NCBI RefSeq assembly: GCF_001698815.1
Contig: NZ_LGSI01000007.1
Coordinates: forward strand, 1 to 50,508
Length of the DNA: 50,508 nucleotides
From: Pseudomonas syringae
GTDB taxonomy: Bacteria > Pseudomonadota > Gammaproteobacteria > Pseudomonadales > Pseudomonadaceae
Direction: 5' to 3'
A model generated the notes under the pieces. That model was not told the origin of the DNA, searched no databases, and worked only from the letters and a program-made list of their open reading frames with translations. Position 1 is the stretch's first letter. The number at the start of each line of letters is the position of its first letter. Positions 25,342 through 34,533 of this stretch are shown piece by piece. The position numbers and the translations under genes are program-made.

Positions 25342-26295
25342 ATGAGCGTTCGCCTAGGGATTGTCATGGACCCCATTGAGCGCATCTCCTATAAAAAGGA
25401 CAGCTCACTGGCCATGCTGCTTGCCGCCCAGGCGCGGGGTTGGTCGCTGTTCTATATGGAACAGCAGGATCTGTATCAGAACGCCGGTCAGGCCCGCGCA
25501 CGGGTCAAGCCGCTGAAAGTGTTCGCCGACCCGGCCAAGTGGTTCGAACTGGACGCCGAGGAAGATATCGGCCTGGACGAGTTGGATGTGATCCTGATGC
25601 GCAAGGATCCGCCGTTCGACATGGAATTCGTTTACGCCACGTATCTGCTGGAACAAGCGGAAACCGCCGGCGTGCTGATCGTCAACAAGCCGCAAAGCCT
25701 GCGTGACTGCAACGAAAAACTCTTCGCCACGCTGTTCCCGACCCTGACGCCGCCGACTCTCGTCAGCCGTCGCGCGGACATCCTGCGCGGTTTTGCCGAG
25801 CAACATGGCGATGTGATCCTCAAGCCGCTGGACGGCATGGGCGGCGCTTCGATCTTCCGCCATCGCGCGGGCGATCCGAACCTGTCGGTGATCCTGGAAA
25901 CCCTGACGGCCCATGGCACCCAACAAATCATGGCGCAAGGCTATTTGCCGGCAATCAAGGACGGCGACAAGCGCATCCTGATGATTGATGGCGAACCGGT
26001 GCCGTATTGCCTGGCGCGCATCCCGGCAGCGGGCGAAACCCGTGGCAACCTGGCTGCGGGCGGCCGTGGCGAAGCGCGGCCGTTGACTGACAAGGATCGC
26101 TGGATCGCTGAACAGATCGGCCCGACCTTGCGTGAAAAAGGCTTGATCTTCGTCGGTCTGGACGTCATCGGTGAGCATCTGACCGAAATCAACGTCACCA
26201 GCCCGACCTGCATCCGGGAAATTGACAACGCCTTCGGCACGGACATTGGCGGGATGTTGATGGATGTGATCGAGAAGAAATTAAAGGCTCGGTAA
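25342..26295 (+). CDS. gshB: Glutathione synthetase GshB
   Basis: This 317-residue ATP-grasp ligase joins gamma-glutamylcysteine and glycine to make glutathione in the cytoplasm. Family landmarks are RLGIVMDPIERISYKKDSSL at the N-terminus, MRKDPPFDMEFVYATYLLE, the ATP-binding VILKPLDGMGGASIFR and the terminal EINVTSPTCIREID. The ATG at 25342 has an AGAGGA box and gives the family length; a longer in-frame start at 25261 was rejected. It is divergent from pilG and followed by tonB, as in P. aeruginosa. Confidence 0.96.
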   Translation: MSVRLGIVMDPIERISYKKDSSLAMLLAAQARGWSLFYMEQQDLYQNAGQARARVKPLKVFADPAKWFELDAEEDIGLDELDVILMRKDPPFDMEFVYATYLLEQAETAGVLIVNKPQSLRDCNEKLFATLFPTLTPPTLVSRRADILRGFAEQHGDVILKPLDGMGGASIFRHRAGDPNLSVILETLTAHGTQQIMAQGYLPAIKDGDKRILMIDGEPVPYCLARIPAAGETRGNLAAGGRGEARPLTDKDRWIAEQIGPTLREKGLIFVGLDVIGEHLTEINVTSPTCIREIDNAFGTDIGGMLMDVIEKKLKAR

Positions 26296-26300
26296 CTCTT

Positions 26301-26421
26301 GTGGGAGCGAGGCTTGGTGTAGGACCGGCTTTAGCCGGGAGGGCAATTGATGCCTTCGCGACTAAAGTCGCTCCTACGGTCGCTCCTACGGCCGATTCGC
26401 GGGCAAGCCTCGCTCCAACGG
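26301..26421. repeat. Nested mosaic of two REP families
   Basis: The outer element begins GTGGGAGCGAGGCTTG (26301-26316) and ends in an inverted REP, GCGGGCAAGCCTCGCTCCAA (26399-26418). Inside it sits a second family (GTAGGACCGGCTTTAGCCGG, 26319 on) closed by CGACTAAAGTCGCTCCTAC (26360-26378), followed by a 12-base duplicate of that end (GGTCGCTCCTAC). One REPIN appears to have landed inside another. The element ends about 50 bp before tonB. Confidence 0.8.
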
Positions 26422-26468
26422 GGTTATGATGCGCGCCTTGCGATACCTGAAGAGACGCTGAACCGCTG

Positions 26469-27371
26469 ATGACATCCCTGGCCGACAACGACCTCCCTTA
26501 CGAACTCTCCCGAGCTGGCGTGCGACCCGCTGATCGTCTGGGGTTTACCCTGATGATTGCGGCGTTGATCCACCTCGCGGTGATCCTTGGCGTGGGCTTC
26601 ACCTACGTCAAACCCGAGCAGATCAGCCAGACGCTGGAAATCACCCTCGCGACCTTCAAAAGCGAAACCAAGCCGAAACAGGCGGATTTTCTCGCTCAGG
26701 ACGACCAGCAGGGCAGCGGCACTCTGGACAAGGCCGAAATCCCCAAGACCACGGAAATCGCGCCGTTTCAGGACACCAAGATCAACAAAGTGACGCCGCC
26801 ACCGGCCAGCAAGCCTGTGGTCAAGCAGGAAGCCCAGAAAACCGTGGTTGCCACCAAGGCGCCAACGCCGCAGAAGACCGTCGCCAAGCGCGAAGAGGTC
26901 AAGCCTGACCCTGCACCCAAGAAAGCCCCGACATTCGACAGCGCCGAGCTGAGCAGCGAAATCGCCAGCCTCGAAGCCGAACTGTCCAACGAACAACAGC
27001 TGTACGCCAAACGGCCGAAGATTCACCGCCTGAGTGCCGCCTCGACCATGCGCGACAAGGGCGCCTGGTACAAAGACGACTGGCGCAAGAAAGTCGAGCG
27101 GGTCGGCAACCTGAATTACCCCGAAGAAGCTCGACGCCAGCAGATTTATGGCAATTTGCGCCTGATGGTCTCGATCAATCGTGATGGTTCACTGTACGAA
27201 GTGCTGGTGCTGGAGTCTTCCGGGCAGCCTTTGCTGGATCAGGCCGCACAACGCATCGTGCGGCTCGCGGCGCCATTTGCGCCGTTCACCGGCGATCTTG
27301 CCGACATCGATCGACTTGAGATCATCCGCACCTGGAAATTCGCCAGGGGTGACAAGCTTTCCAGTAACTGA
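26469..27371 (+). CDS. TonB-family energy transducer (TonB3-like)
   Basis: This is a 300-residue inner-membrane protein. A cytoplasmic N-terminus is followed by one transmembrane anchor (about 25-46) that contains a histidine (His35), as in TonB. A Lys/Pro/Thr-rich periplasmic spacer (about 100-160) leads to the C-terminal TonB domain with NLNYPEEARRQQIYGNLRLM and IIRTWKFARG. The place between gshB and yqgE corresponds to tonB3 of P. aeruginosa, which is linked to twitching motility and pilus assembly. That fits the nearby pilG cluster. No exbB/exbD genes are beside it. Confidence 0.9.
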   Translation: MTSLADNDLPYELSRAGVRPADRLGFTLMIAALIHLAVILGVGFTYVKPEQISQTLEITLATFKSETKPKQADFLAQDDQQGSGTLDKAEIPKTTEIAPFQDTKINKVTPPPASKPVVKQEAQKTVVATKAPTPQKTVAKREEVKPDPAPKKAPTFDSAELSSEIASLEAELSNEQQLYAKRPKIHRLSAASTMRDKGAWYKDDWRKKVERVGNLNYPEEARRQQIYGNLRLMVSINRDGSLYEVLVLESSGQPLLDQAAQRIVRLAAPFAPFTGDLADIDRLEIIRTWKFARGDKLSSN

Positions 27372-27446
27372 CCTGTATTTATCCACGCGCGGCACTGGGG
27401 CAAACGCCAGTTGTCATGCCTGCCGCGCAGCGCCACACTAGGGCTC

Positions 27447-28016
27447 ATGAAAAACGTATCCGCCGGTTATCTCAAGCATCAATTCCTGATCGCCATGCCC
27501 CATATGGTGGACCCGAACTTTGCGCAGACGCTGACCTACATCGTCGAGCACAACGCCAATGGCGCCATGGGTCTGGTGATCAATCGTCCGCAAAGCCTCA
27601 CGCTTGCAGACATTCTTGAACAATTGCGTCCCGACGTTCCCGCACCCAAGCGCTGCGCGGACATCGCCATTCATACCGGCGGTCCGGTGCAGACTGACCG
27701 GGGCTTCGTCCTGCATCCCAGCGGGCCGATCTTCCAGGCCACCGTCGAGCTGGGCGGCCTTTCGCTGTCCACCTCGCAAGACGTGCTGTTTTCCATCGCC
27801 GACGGCTACGGCCCTGATCAAAATGTGATCACCCTTGGCTACGCCGGCTGGGAAGCCGGGCAACTGGAAGCCGAAGTCGCCGACAATGCCTGGCTGACCT
27901 GCCCTTTCGACCCGGCCATCCTGTTTGAAATGGAAAGCGAGCAGCGCCTCAATGCCGCTGCCAAACGCCTGGGCGTCAACCTCAGCCTGCTGACCAGCCA
28001 GGCGGGCCACGCCTGA
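27447..28016 (+). CDS. YqgE/AlgH family protein
   Basis: This 189-residue protein of the UPF0301 (YqgE/AlgH) family has LKHQFLIAMPHMVDPNFAQT and YIVEHNANGAMGLVINRPQ near the N-terminus, and the later GYAGWEAGQLEAEVADNAWL. In P. aeruginosa the homologue is AlgH, linked to alginate regulation, though its molecular role is unsettled. The ATG at 27447 gives the family N-terminus; 12 residues upstream in frame are not conserved. The stop overlaps the ruvX start by one base (TGATG), so the two are coupled, as in most gammaproteobacteria. Confidence 0.93.
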   Translation: MKNVSAGYLKHQFLIAMPHMVDPNFAQTLTYIVEHNANGAMGLVINRPQSLTLADILEQLRPDVPAPKRCADIAIHTGGPVQTDRGFVLHPSGPIFQATVELGGLSLSTSQDVLFSIADGYGPDQNVITLGYAGWEAGQLEAEVADNAWLTCPFDPAILFEMESEQRLNAAAKRLGVNLSLLTSQAGHA

Positions 28017-28456
28017 TGGCCGCATTGCGTCTTCTACTGGGTTTTGATTACGGCACCAAACAGATCGGCGTTGCCGTGGGCCAGGTGATTACCGGCCAGG
28101 CCCGCGAACTCTGCACCCTCAAGGCACAGCAAGGCGTGCCGGACTGGAGCCAGATCGAAGCGTTGATCAAGGAATGGAAGCCGGACGCAATCGTCGTCGG
28201 CTTGCCGCTGAACATGGACGGCACGCCCAGCGAGATGAGCGCCAAGGCGGAAAAATTCTCCCGCCGCCTCAACGGCCGCTTCAACCTGCCCGTGTATACC
28301 CACGACGAACGCCTGACCACCTTTGAAGCCAAGGGCGAGCGCATGAGTCGCGGCGGACAACGCGGCAGCTACAAGGACAATCCGGTGGATGCCATCGCCG
28401 CTGCGCTGCTGCTGCAAGGCTGGCTCGATGCCAATTCCGAACTGTTCAATGTCTGA
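28016..28456 (+). CDS. ruvX: Pre-16S rRNA nuclease / Holliday junction resolvase-like RuvX (YqgF)
   Basis: This is a 146-residue RNase H-fold protein. The motif LLGFDYGTKQIGVAVGQ holds the first catalytic Asp; later come VVGLPLNMDGTPSEMS and YTHDERLTT with another acidic residue, and the last Asp lies in NPVDAIAAALLLQ. E. coli YqgF matures the 5' end of 16S rRNA. It overlaps yqgE by one base; a 112-bp gap follows before pyrR. Confidence 0.94.
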   Translation: MAALRLLLGFDYGTKQIGVAVGQVITGQARELCTLKAQQGVPDWSQIEALIKEWKPDAIVVGLPLNMDGTPSEMSAKAEKFSRRLNGRFNLPVYTHDERLTTFEAKGERMSRGGQRGSYKDNPVDAIAAALLLQGWLDANSELFNV

Positions 28457-28568
28457 CATGTTCAGGCTGTACAACGTCTTCATGTGCGGCACCGCGACAC
28501 CCGAAATTCCCGTTTCAGCCTGAGCAGCGCCGCGCGCATGAAACTCGGGCCCTTCAAGGAGCACTTTC

Positions 28569-29090
28569 ATGAACCTGCCCAACCCTGCCGAACTGATCAG
28601 CCATATGGCCGCTGATCTGAACGCTCATCTGCTCAAGCGCGGCATTGCCGAGCCGCGCTTCATCGGTATCCGCACTGGCGGCGTCTGGGTGGCGCAAGCG
28701 CTGCTCAAGGCGCTGGGCAGCGAAGCGGCGCTGGGCACGCTGGACGTGTCGTTCTACCGCGACGACTTCAGCCAGAACGGCCTGCACCCGCAAGTGCGCC
28801 CTTCAGAGCTGCCATTTGAGATCGAAGGCCAGCATCTGGTGCTGATCGACGACGTGTTGATGAGTGGCCGCACCATTCGCGCCGCACTCAACGAGCTGTT
28901 CGATTACGGTCGCCCGGCCAGCGTGACGCTGGTCTGCCTGCTGGATCTGGATGCTGGCGAGTTGCCGATTCGTCCGAATGTAGTCGGCGCAACCCTGTCG
29001 CTGGCCGATCACGAACGCGTGAAGCTGACCGGCCCCGAGCCGCTGGGCCTCGAAATGCAAAACCTTTCCACCGCCTCCGCTGCCCTTTAG
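28569..29090 (+). CDS. pyrR: Pyrimidine operon regulator / uracil phosphoribosyltransferase homologue PyrR
   Basis: This 173-residue phosphoribosyltransferase-fold protein has a PRPP-binding loop [20 protein letters not shown] and an N-terminal [14 protein letters not shown]. In Bacillus PyrR is an RNA-binding attenuator; in pseudomonads it lies upstream of pyrB and is associated with pyrimidine control, by a less clear mechanism. An AAGGA box precedes the ATG at 28569. It lies 26 bp before pyrB and is the first gene of pyrRBC'. I see no convincing attenuator stem in the 112-bp leader. Confidence 0.93.
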   Translation: MNLPNPAELISHMAADLNAHLLKRGIAEPRFIGIRTGGVWVAQALLKALGSEAALGTLDVSFYRDDFSQNGLHPQVRPSELPFEIEGQHLVLIDDVLMSGRTIRAALNELFDYGRPASVTLVCLLDLDAGELPIRPNVVGATLSLADHERVKLTGPEPLGLEMQNLSTASAAL

Positions 29091-29116
29091 CCGCCCTTTT
29101 TTAAGAGTCCTTTGCG

Positions 29117-30121
29117 ATGACGCCTCTCCACGCCAAGCGCCCGCTGCAGCTCAACCATCAGGGTCAGCTGCGCCACTTCCTCTCCCTCGACGGCTTGCCT
29201 CGCGAGTTGCTCACCGAAATCCTCGACACGGCGGACTCCTTTCTGGAAGTCGGTGCGCGAGCGGTGAAAAAAGTCCCGTTATTGCGCGGCAAGACCGTGT
29301 GCAACGTGTTCTTCGAGAACTCCACGCGCACCCGCACCACCTTTGAACTGGCCGCCCAGCGCTTGTCTGCCGACGTTATCACCCTGAACGTCTCAACCTC
29401 GTCCACCAGCAAGGGCGAGACGCTGTTCGACACGTTGCGTAACCTGGAAGCGATGGCGGCTGACATGTTTGTCGTGCGCCACGGCGACTCCGGCGCTGCG
29501 CATTTCATTGCCGAGCATGTGTCGCCGGAAGTGGCGATCATCAACGGTGGCGACGGCCGTCACGCGCACCCGACTCAGGGCATGCTCGACATGCTGACCA
29601 TTCGCCGCCACAAAGGCGGCTTCGAGAACCTCTCGGTGGCCATCGTCGGTGACATCCTGCACTCGCGCGTGGCGCGCTCGAACATGATCGCCCTCAAGGC
29701 GCTGGGTTGCCCGGACATCCGCGTCATCGGCCCGAAAACCCTGCTGCCGATTGGCATCGAGCAATATGGCGTCAAGGTTTACACCGACCTGGATGAAGGC
29801 CTGAAGGATGTCGACGTGGTGATCATGCTGCGCCTGCAACGTGAACGCATGCAGGGCGGTTTGCTGCCCAGCGAAGGCGAGTTCTATCGCCTGTTCGGCC
29901 TGACCACTGCACGGTTGGCCGGCGCCAAACCCGACGCCATCGTCATGCACCCAGGCCCGATCAATCGCGGCGTGGAAATCGAATCAGCCGTCGCCGACGG
30001 TGCGCATTCGGTCATTCTCAACCAGGTTACCTACGGCATTGCCGTGCGCATGGCCGTATTGTCCATGGCCATGAGCGGCCAGACCGCGCAACGCCAATTC
30101 GAGCAGGAGAACGCCCAGTGA
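29117..30121 (+). CDS. pyrB: Aspartate carbamoyltransferase catalytic subunit PyrB
   Basis: This 334-residue enzyme makes carbamoyl aspartate from carbamoyl phosphate and aspartate, the committed step of pyrimidine synthesis. Visible motifs are [16 protein letters not shown] (carbamoyl phosphate binding, residues 66-80), HPTQG and [11 protein letters not shown]. It is longer than E. coli PyrB at the N-terminus, as in pseudomonads, where the enzyme is a dodecamer with the inactive dihydroorotase PyrC'. It overlaps pyrC' by four bases (ATGA). Confidence 0.96.
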   Translation: MTPLHAKRPLQLNHQGQLRHFLSLDGLPRELLTEILDTADSFLEVGARAVKKVPLLRGKTVCNVFFENSTRTRTTFELAAQRLSADVITLNVSTSSTSKGETLFDTLRNLEAMAADMFVVRHGDSGAAHFIAEHVSPEVAIINGGDGRHAHPTQGMLDMLTIRRHKGGFENLSVAIVGDILHSRVARSNMIALKALGCPDIRVIGPKTLLPIGIEQYGVKVYTDLDEGLKDVDVVIMLRLQRERMQGGLLPSEGEFYRLFGLTTARLAGAKPDAIVMHPGPINRGVEIESAVADGAHSVILNQVTYGIAVRMAVLSMAMSGQTAQRQFEQENAQ

Positions 30122-31389
30122 AGCTCAGTATTCTCGGCGCTCGCGTCATCGACCCAACCAGCGGCCTGGATCAAGTCACCGACCTGCACATCGAAGCGTG
30201 CAAGGTGCTCGCCATTGGCGCGGCTCCGGCCGGTTTTGAACCGGTACACACCATCGACGCCACCGGCTTGATCGCCGCGCCAGGCCTGGTCGACCTTAAC
30301 GTTGCCCTGCGCGAGCCGGGTTACAGCCGCAAGGGCACGATTGCCAGCGAAACCCGCGCCGCAGCAGCGGGCGGCGTGACCAGCCTGTGCTGTCCGCCAC
30401 GCACCAAACCGATTCTGGACACTTCAGCGGTAGCCGAGCTGATCCTCGACCGCGCACGCGAAGCCGGGCACGCCAAGGTGTTCCCGATCGGCGCCCTGAG
30501 CAAAGGCCTGGAAGGCGAGCAACTGGCGGAACTGGTCGCCTTGCGCGACGTGGGCTGCGTGGCGTTCGGCAACGGTCTGGAGAGCTTCCGCAACACGCGC
30601 ACGCTGTGCCGTGCGCTGGAATATGCAGCAACGTTCGACCTGACAGTCATTTTCAACTCCCAGGACCGCGACCTGGCCGAAGGCGGCCTGGCCCACGAAG
30701 GCCCGACGGCCAGCTTCCTCGGTCTGGCCGGGATTCCGGAAACCGCTGAAACCGTGGCCCTGGCTCGCGACTTGTTGCTGGTCGAGCAAAGCGGCGTACG
30801 CGCGCATTTCAGCCAGCTGACCAGTGCCCGTGGTGCGGCGTTGATCGCCCAGGCACAGGCACGCGGCCTGAAAGTCACGGCGGATGTGGCGTTGTATCAA
30901 CTGATCCTGACCGACGAAGCCTTGATCGATTTCTCCAGCCTGTATCACGTGCAACCGCCGCTGCGCAGCCGCGCGGATCGCGATGGCCTGCGCGAGGCGG
31001 TTAAATCCGGGGTGATCCAGGCGATCTCCAGCCATCACCAGCCCCACGAACGCGATGCCAAGCTGGCGCCATTCGCGGCAACTGAACCGGGGATCAGTAG
31101 CGTGGAATTGCTGCTGCCATTGGCGCTGACGCTGGTGGAAGACGGCTTGCTGGATTTGCCAACGCTGATAGCCCGCCTGAGCACCGGCCCGGCGGCGGCA
31201 TTGCGCCTGCCTGCTGGGCAACTGAGTGCGGGATCGGCAGCGGATATCGTGCTGTTCGATCCAGCGGCATCAACAGTCGCGGGCGAGAAGTGGTTGTCCA
31301 AAGGCGAAAACTGCCCGTTCCTCGGCCATTGCCTGCCGGGCGCGGTGCGGTACACCCTGGTGGATGGGCGGATTAGTTATACCGGTTGA
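30118..31389 (+). CDS. Inactive dihydroorotase homologue PyrC' (PyrX), partner of PyrB
   Basis: This 423-residue amidohydrolase-fold protein resembles dihydroorotase but lacks the metal ligands. The conserved His-x-His after PGLVDL is replaced by Asn61-Val-Ala63 ([13 protein letters not shown]), and the usual DHAPH segment reads [10 protein letters not shown]. In Pseudomonas this homologue is catalytically dead and is needed to assemble and stabilise the PyrB dodecamer; the true dihydroorotase is encoded elsewhere. The four-base overlap with pyrB supports equal synthesis of the two. It is followed by a strong hairpin. Confidence 0.94.
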   Translation: MKLSILGARVIDPTSGLDQVTDLHIEACKVLAIGAAPAGFEPVHTIDATGLIAAPGLVDLNVALREPGYSRKGTIASETRAAAAGGVTSLCCPPRTKPILDTSAVAELILDRAREAGHAKVFPIGALSKGLEGEQLAELVALRDVGCVAFGNGLESFRNTRTLCRALEYAATFDLTVIFNSQDRDLAEGGLAHEGPTASFLGLAGIPETAETVALARDLLLVEQSGVRAHFSQLTSARGAALIAQAQARGLKVTADVALYQLILTDEALIDFSSLYHVQPPLRSRADRDGLREAVKSGVIQAISSHHQPHERDAKLAPFAATEPGISSVELLLPLALTLVEDGLLDLPTLIARLSTGPAAALRLPAGQLSAGSAADIVLFDPAASTVAGEKWLSKGENCPFLGHCLPGAVRYTLVDGRISYTG

Positions 31390-31396
31390 TGCGACA

Positions 31397-31456
31397 ACGT
31401 GTAGGACCGGCTTTAGCCGGGAGCGCGCTCTCCCGGCTAAAGCCGGTCCTACACGT
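31397..31456. repeat. REPIN forming a perfect 27-bp hairpin; likely bidirectional terminator
   Basis: Left arm 31397-31423 (starting ACGTGTAGGACCGGCTTTAG) and right arm 31430-31456 are exact reverse complements around a six-base loop. It sits 8 bp after the pyrC' stop and 53 bp from the convergent delta-60 repeat gene. The family (GTAGGACCGGCTTTAGCCGG) recurs at 37.9, 42.5 and 43.4 kb. There is no T-run, so a role in termination is an inference. Confidence 0.9.
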
Positions 31457-31508
31457 AATTGCAGTACCCTTAACGAGGGTCGATCTCCTACGAGTTACGG
31501 ATTACTGT

Positions 31509-32858
31509 TTAGTCATTTAAATAACGCAACAAGGTTCCCTTGCGAAAACTGTTGGCATTGACGCCTACGAGTATCCTGCCATCTTCCTGTTGGCGCATTT
31601 CGAGCGGAATATCATTGAAACCACCCACCGGCGTTTCAACTCGTCCAATTCCAGAGTCACCAAAATTTATATCCGGCGCACCATCACTGTTAAATCGCGC
31701 CACGTAGATATAAGTGTCATAGATAGAAACCACACATTTTGAACGTCCCGCCACCAACAACTTCCCATCACGTTGAAATTCCGCCGAAACCCACTCTACC
31801 GAATAACGCTCATTGATCGGCGTCAACAACAGTGTTCCATTATTAAAGCCAACATCGGATAAACCTTCAGCGGTAATACCGATGATAAATCCCTGATCAA
31901 TCAAACCTTGATCCGCAATAACCGCCGACGCGACACCAACGCCCACCAGCGAGCCATCTGGACTCATCGCGATGGCGTTGATGTGCAGGTGGTAATCATC
32001 CAGGGAAAACTCGAAAAAACCCGTACCCAGCGGGCCGAAGGTTTCGTCCAGCTGTCCCGCCTCATCCAGGCGAACAAACATGCCGCTGGCTGAGCTGCAG
32101 CCTTCATGGGTCACCTGTCCGGCGAGCACCACTTTGCCATCAGGCTGGACCACGAAACCGCTGACCCGCAACGATGCACCTGGCGGGGCAAAATCCTTGA
32201 TGCCATTACCATTGAACGACCCGTCCAGCTCGCCCTGAGCGGTCAACCGGTAGACAATTGCGCTTTCCATCGGGCCCTGTGCAGTCACTCGCACGCCGGT
32301 TGCGCTGGCAAAAATCCGCCCATCCGGCAACTGCTGCAGATCGCCGACAAAGGACGCGAGGAAACCCGGTTTGCCAGGCGGCAAGTCCTTCCTCATCAAC
32401 CCTTGCTCACCGAATTCGACATCCGCCGCACCGGTCGCGAGGAACCGCGCCACCAGCAGAACCGGATCAGGCAACTCCGGATTGCCGGCATAACCCAACG
32501 CTTGCATGAGGATCTTGCCGTCATCTTGCACTACGAGTCTGGTCGGGATGATCATCTTGAAGTTGATCGGGAATGTGCCCCTGATAACTCCGTCGCTGCC
32601 AAATGCGGTATCTCTTTGGCCATCGCCTTGCAGCCGGACGATAAAATATTCCACCGGGTGGCTGACTGTTTCGGCGAAATAGCCGCACGCATATAGATGA
32701 CCATCAGGCGTCGGGGCAACTGAAGAAAAGAACAGATCCCGACCTACCGGCCAACCCAGCGCTCGCAAAATATCTACCCAGCCAGGAATCTCCGGCTGTT
32801 GGGTAAATTCCGGGTCCAGTTGTCCCGCATAACGCGGATACGTATTAATGTTTTCCAT
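31509..32858 (-). CDS. Delta-60 repeat protein
   Basis: This 449-residue protein is built from about seven units of the delta-60 repeat. In each, a DGKILVAG-like strand is followed by an R(F/L)...DG..D..FG..G turn; the clearest are DGKLLVAGRSKC with VARFNSDGAPDINFGDSGIG, and DGKVVLAGQ with FVRLDEAGQLDETFGPLG. The fold is expected to be a beta-propeller. There is no signal peptide or membrane segment, so the site of action is unclear. The ATG at 32858 has an AAGGA box; 17 in-frame residues upstream look noncoding. The gene and its upstream DNA look less GC-rich than the neighbours, which suggests acquisition. The function is unknown. Confidence 0.85.
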   Translation of the reverse strand: MENINTYPRYAGQLDPEFTQQPEIPGWVDILRALGWPVGRDLFFSSVAPTPDGHLYACGYFAETVSHPVEYFIVRLQGDGQRDTAFGSDGVIRGTFPINFKMIIPTRLVVQDDGKILMQALGYAGNPELPDPVLLVARFLATGAADVEFGEQGLMRKDLPPGKPGFLASFVGDLQQLPDGRIFASATGVRVTAQGPMESAIVYRLTAQGELDGSFNGNGIKDFAPPGASLRVSGFVVQPDGKVVLAGQVTHEGCSSASGMFVRLDEAGQLDETFGPLGTGFFEFSLDDYHLHINAIAMSPDGSLVGVGVASAVIADQGLIDQGFIIGITAEGLSDVGFNNGTLLLTPINERYSVEWVSAEFQRDGKLLVAGRSKCVVSIYDTYIYVARFNSDGAPDINFGDSGIGRVETPVGGFNDIPLEMRQQEDGRILVGVNANSFRKGTLLRYLND

Positions 32859-33012
32859 AACAGCGTCCTTGTTCGAAAATTTGAGATGTGATGCCCTGCT
32901 CTTTTCCAAAGAGCAATTTCATCCATGGGGAATCACAATTTTCGGTTTACGCTGATTTAAATACGGATGCAAACCCAATTGGATGTTTAATATCGCCATC
33001 CATGTTTCACAT

Positions 33013-33114
33013 GTAGGAGGGGACTTGTCCCCGAAAGCGATTTGCCAGGCAACCAAACATCCCAGATAACGCCGCCGCCTGGGCTGCCGTCTTCGGGGAC
33101 AAGTCCCCTCCTAC
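33013..33114. repeat. REPIN of a second family (GTAGGAGGGGACTTGTCCCC)
   Basis: Exact 23-bp inverted arms at 33013-33035 and 33092-33114 enclose a 56-bp spacer. The arm itself contains a short dyad (GGGGACTTGTCCCC). It lies in the 310-bp gap between the TM2 gene (stop 33169) and the delta-60 gene (start 32858); the rest of that gap is AT-rich and probably holds the delta-60 gene promoter. A related arm occurs at 50417. Confidence 0.92.
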
Positions 33115-33168
33115 CGGTCCCTGGTTCGCCCCCCGAACGACGGCGAATGTCAAAGACCCCGCAATCAC

Positions 33169-33588
33169 TCACCCGCGCTGGGCGTTTTTTATCGAGATCT
33201 GGTCGTTCAGCGTCCAGAAGTCATACAGCACGCCCACCAGAAACAGCCCGCCCGTGCATAAGTAGATAAGCCCGGTTATCCACTTGCCCATGTACATGCG
33301 ATGCACGCCGAACACGCCAAGGAAGGTCAGCAAGATCCAGGAGAGGCTGTAGTCCGTCGAGCCGGCAGTGAAACGCAGGTCGGCTTCGCGATCCATTGCC
33401 GGAATCAGGAACACGTCGATCAGCCAGCCGATGCCCAGCAGACCGAGAGTAAAGAACCAGATCGTACCGGTGACCGGCTTGCCATAGTAGAAGCGATGCG
33501 AGCCTGTAAAGCCGACGATCCAGAGCAAATAGCCCATTACCTTGCTGTGAGTGTCTTGAGGTTGTTGGTCATGCCGATAGGTGTTCAT
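33169..33588 (-). CDS. Membrane protein with two tandem TM2 domains
   Basis: This 139-residue protein is made almost entirely of two TM2 domains (about 19-62 and 82-126). Each has the helix-turn signature G-x-x-G-x-H-R (FTGSHRFYYGKPVTG and VFGVHRMYMGKWITG) and ends in an Asp-containing second helix (WLIDVF, VLYDFW). Four transmembrane helices are predicted. The second domain looks like a diverged copy of the first. The ATG at 33588 has a GAGG box; the open frame continues upstream for 53 unlikely residues. TM2 proteins have no firmly established bacterial role. Confidence 0.85.
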   Translation of the reverse strand: MNTYRHDQQPQDTHSKVMGYLLWIVGFTGSHRFYYGKPVTGTIWFFTLGLLGIGWLIDVFLIPAMDREADLRFTAGSTDYSLSWILLTFLGVFGVHRMYMGKWITGLIYLCTGGLFLVGVLYDFWTLNDQISIKNAQRG

Positions 33589-33838
33589 TGGTGCCCTCAT
33601 TTGGATTGATAGAAAAAAATATTCGTAAAGTCTGTGACTTTTGTGTGTCCATCCGACGTATGGCGGGAACCTCCTGTCGATCGGGCAAACCCTTGTAACT
33701 AAAGGGATTGGAGCGCTTTTTGAGACAGTTTGTCGCATAAATCGCAACGGTGGGGCCGTAATTGAATCGACAAATGGGGTCAGAAATTCACAAAAAGCTG
33801 TTATAAAGTTGCGCGCTTACCCACAAGAGCCCTGCCGA

Positions 33839-34516
33839 ATGCGTCCATTTTTCAAGTCATGGCTAACCATCTGCCTATTATTGCCCCTGGCCGCTCATGC
33901 CACCAATCGTGAGCAATCCTTACCTGCGAGCTTCTCTGGCTACACGGCGAAAAGTCACTCTTCGCCAACCCTCGCAACCAACCGCACCGAGCCTGCGCCG
34001 GTCATTTCTCCAAGAGAACGCAGCACCAAGGCAGCTATTCGTTCAGCCGCCCTCAAGAATTCGAAGAAGATCAGCAGTGTTGCAGTGATGGCGCCCAACG
34101 CCAAACAAAGCAACTCGGTGGTCAGCCGCGCGCTCAGCGCTGTCGGCACACCTTACCGTTGGGGCGGCACCACCGCCGGCAAAGGTCTGGATTGCAGCGG
34201 CCTGGTCAAATACGCGTTCAACGGCGTCAGTGAAGTCAATCTGCCGCGCACGTCCAACGCCATGGCCGAAGGCCACGGGCAGAAAGTCGATCGCAAGGAT
34301 TTGAAGCCCGGCGACCTGCTGTTCTTCAACATCAAGAGCCGCAAGGTCAACCACGTCGCCATTTATCTGGGCAACGACCGCTTCGTCCACGCCCCGCGCC
34401 GTGGCAAGGCCGTGACTGTCGATACGCTGAAAAAGCCGTATTGGGACAGCCACTACATGGTCGCCAAGCGCGTCCTGCCTAAGCAGAAAGAACCGCTGCG
34501 TATCGTTCAGCGCTGA
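33839..34516 (+). CDS. NlpC/P60-family cell-wall peptidase
   Basis: This is a 225-residue secreted protein with a signal peptide (residues 1-21, LPLAAHA), a low-complexity Ser/Lys linker and a C-terminal NlpC/P60 domain (about 92-215). The catalytic residues are Cys119 (GLDCSGLVKYAF), His172 (NHVAIYLG) and His184 (FVHAPRRG). Such enzymes cut D-Glu-gamma-DAP bonds in peptidoglycan stem peptides, and the domain order resembles MepS/Spr. The ATG at 33839 is the one that begins the signal peptide. The position next to pilT is conserved in some pseudomonads. Confidence 0.92.
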   Translation: MRPFFKSWLTICLLLPLAAHATNREQSLPASFSGYTAKSHSSPTLATNRTEPAPVISPRERSTKAAIRSAALKNSKKISSVAVMAPNAKQSNSVVSRALSAVGTPYRWGGTTAGKGLDCSGLVKYAFNGVSEVNLPRTSNAMAEGHGQKVDRKDLKPGDLLFFNIKSRKVNHVAIYLGNDRFVHAPRRGKAVTVDTLKKPYWDSHYMVAKRVLPKQKEPLRIVQR

Positions 34517-34533
34517 TTGGCGTAGCGTGACCT

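Noticed and set aside
28457..28568. Bacillus-type PyrR attenuator upstream of pyrR
   Set aside because: I could not find the conserved binding-loop and terminator/antiterminator stems in the 112-bp leader.
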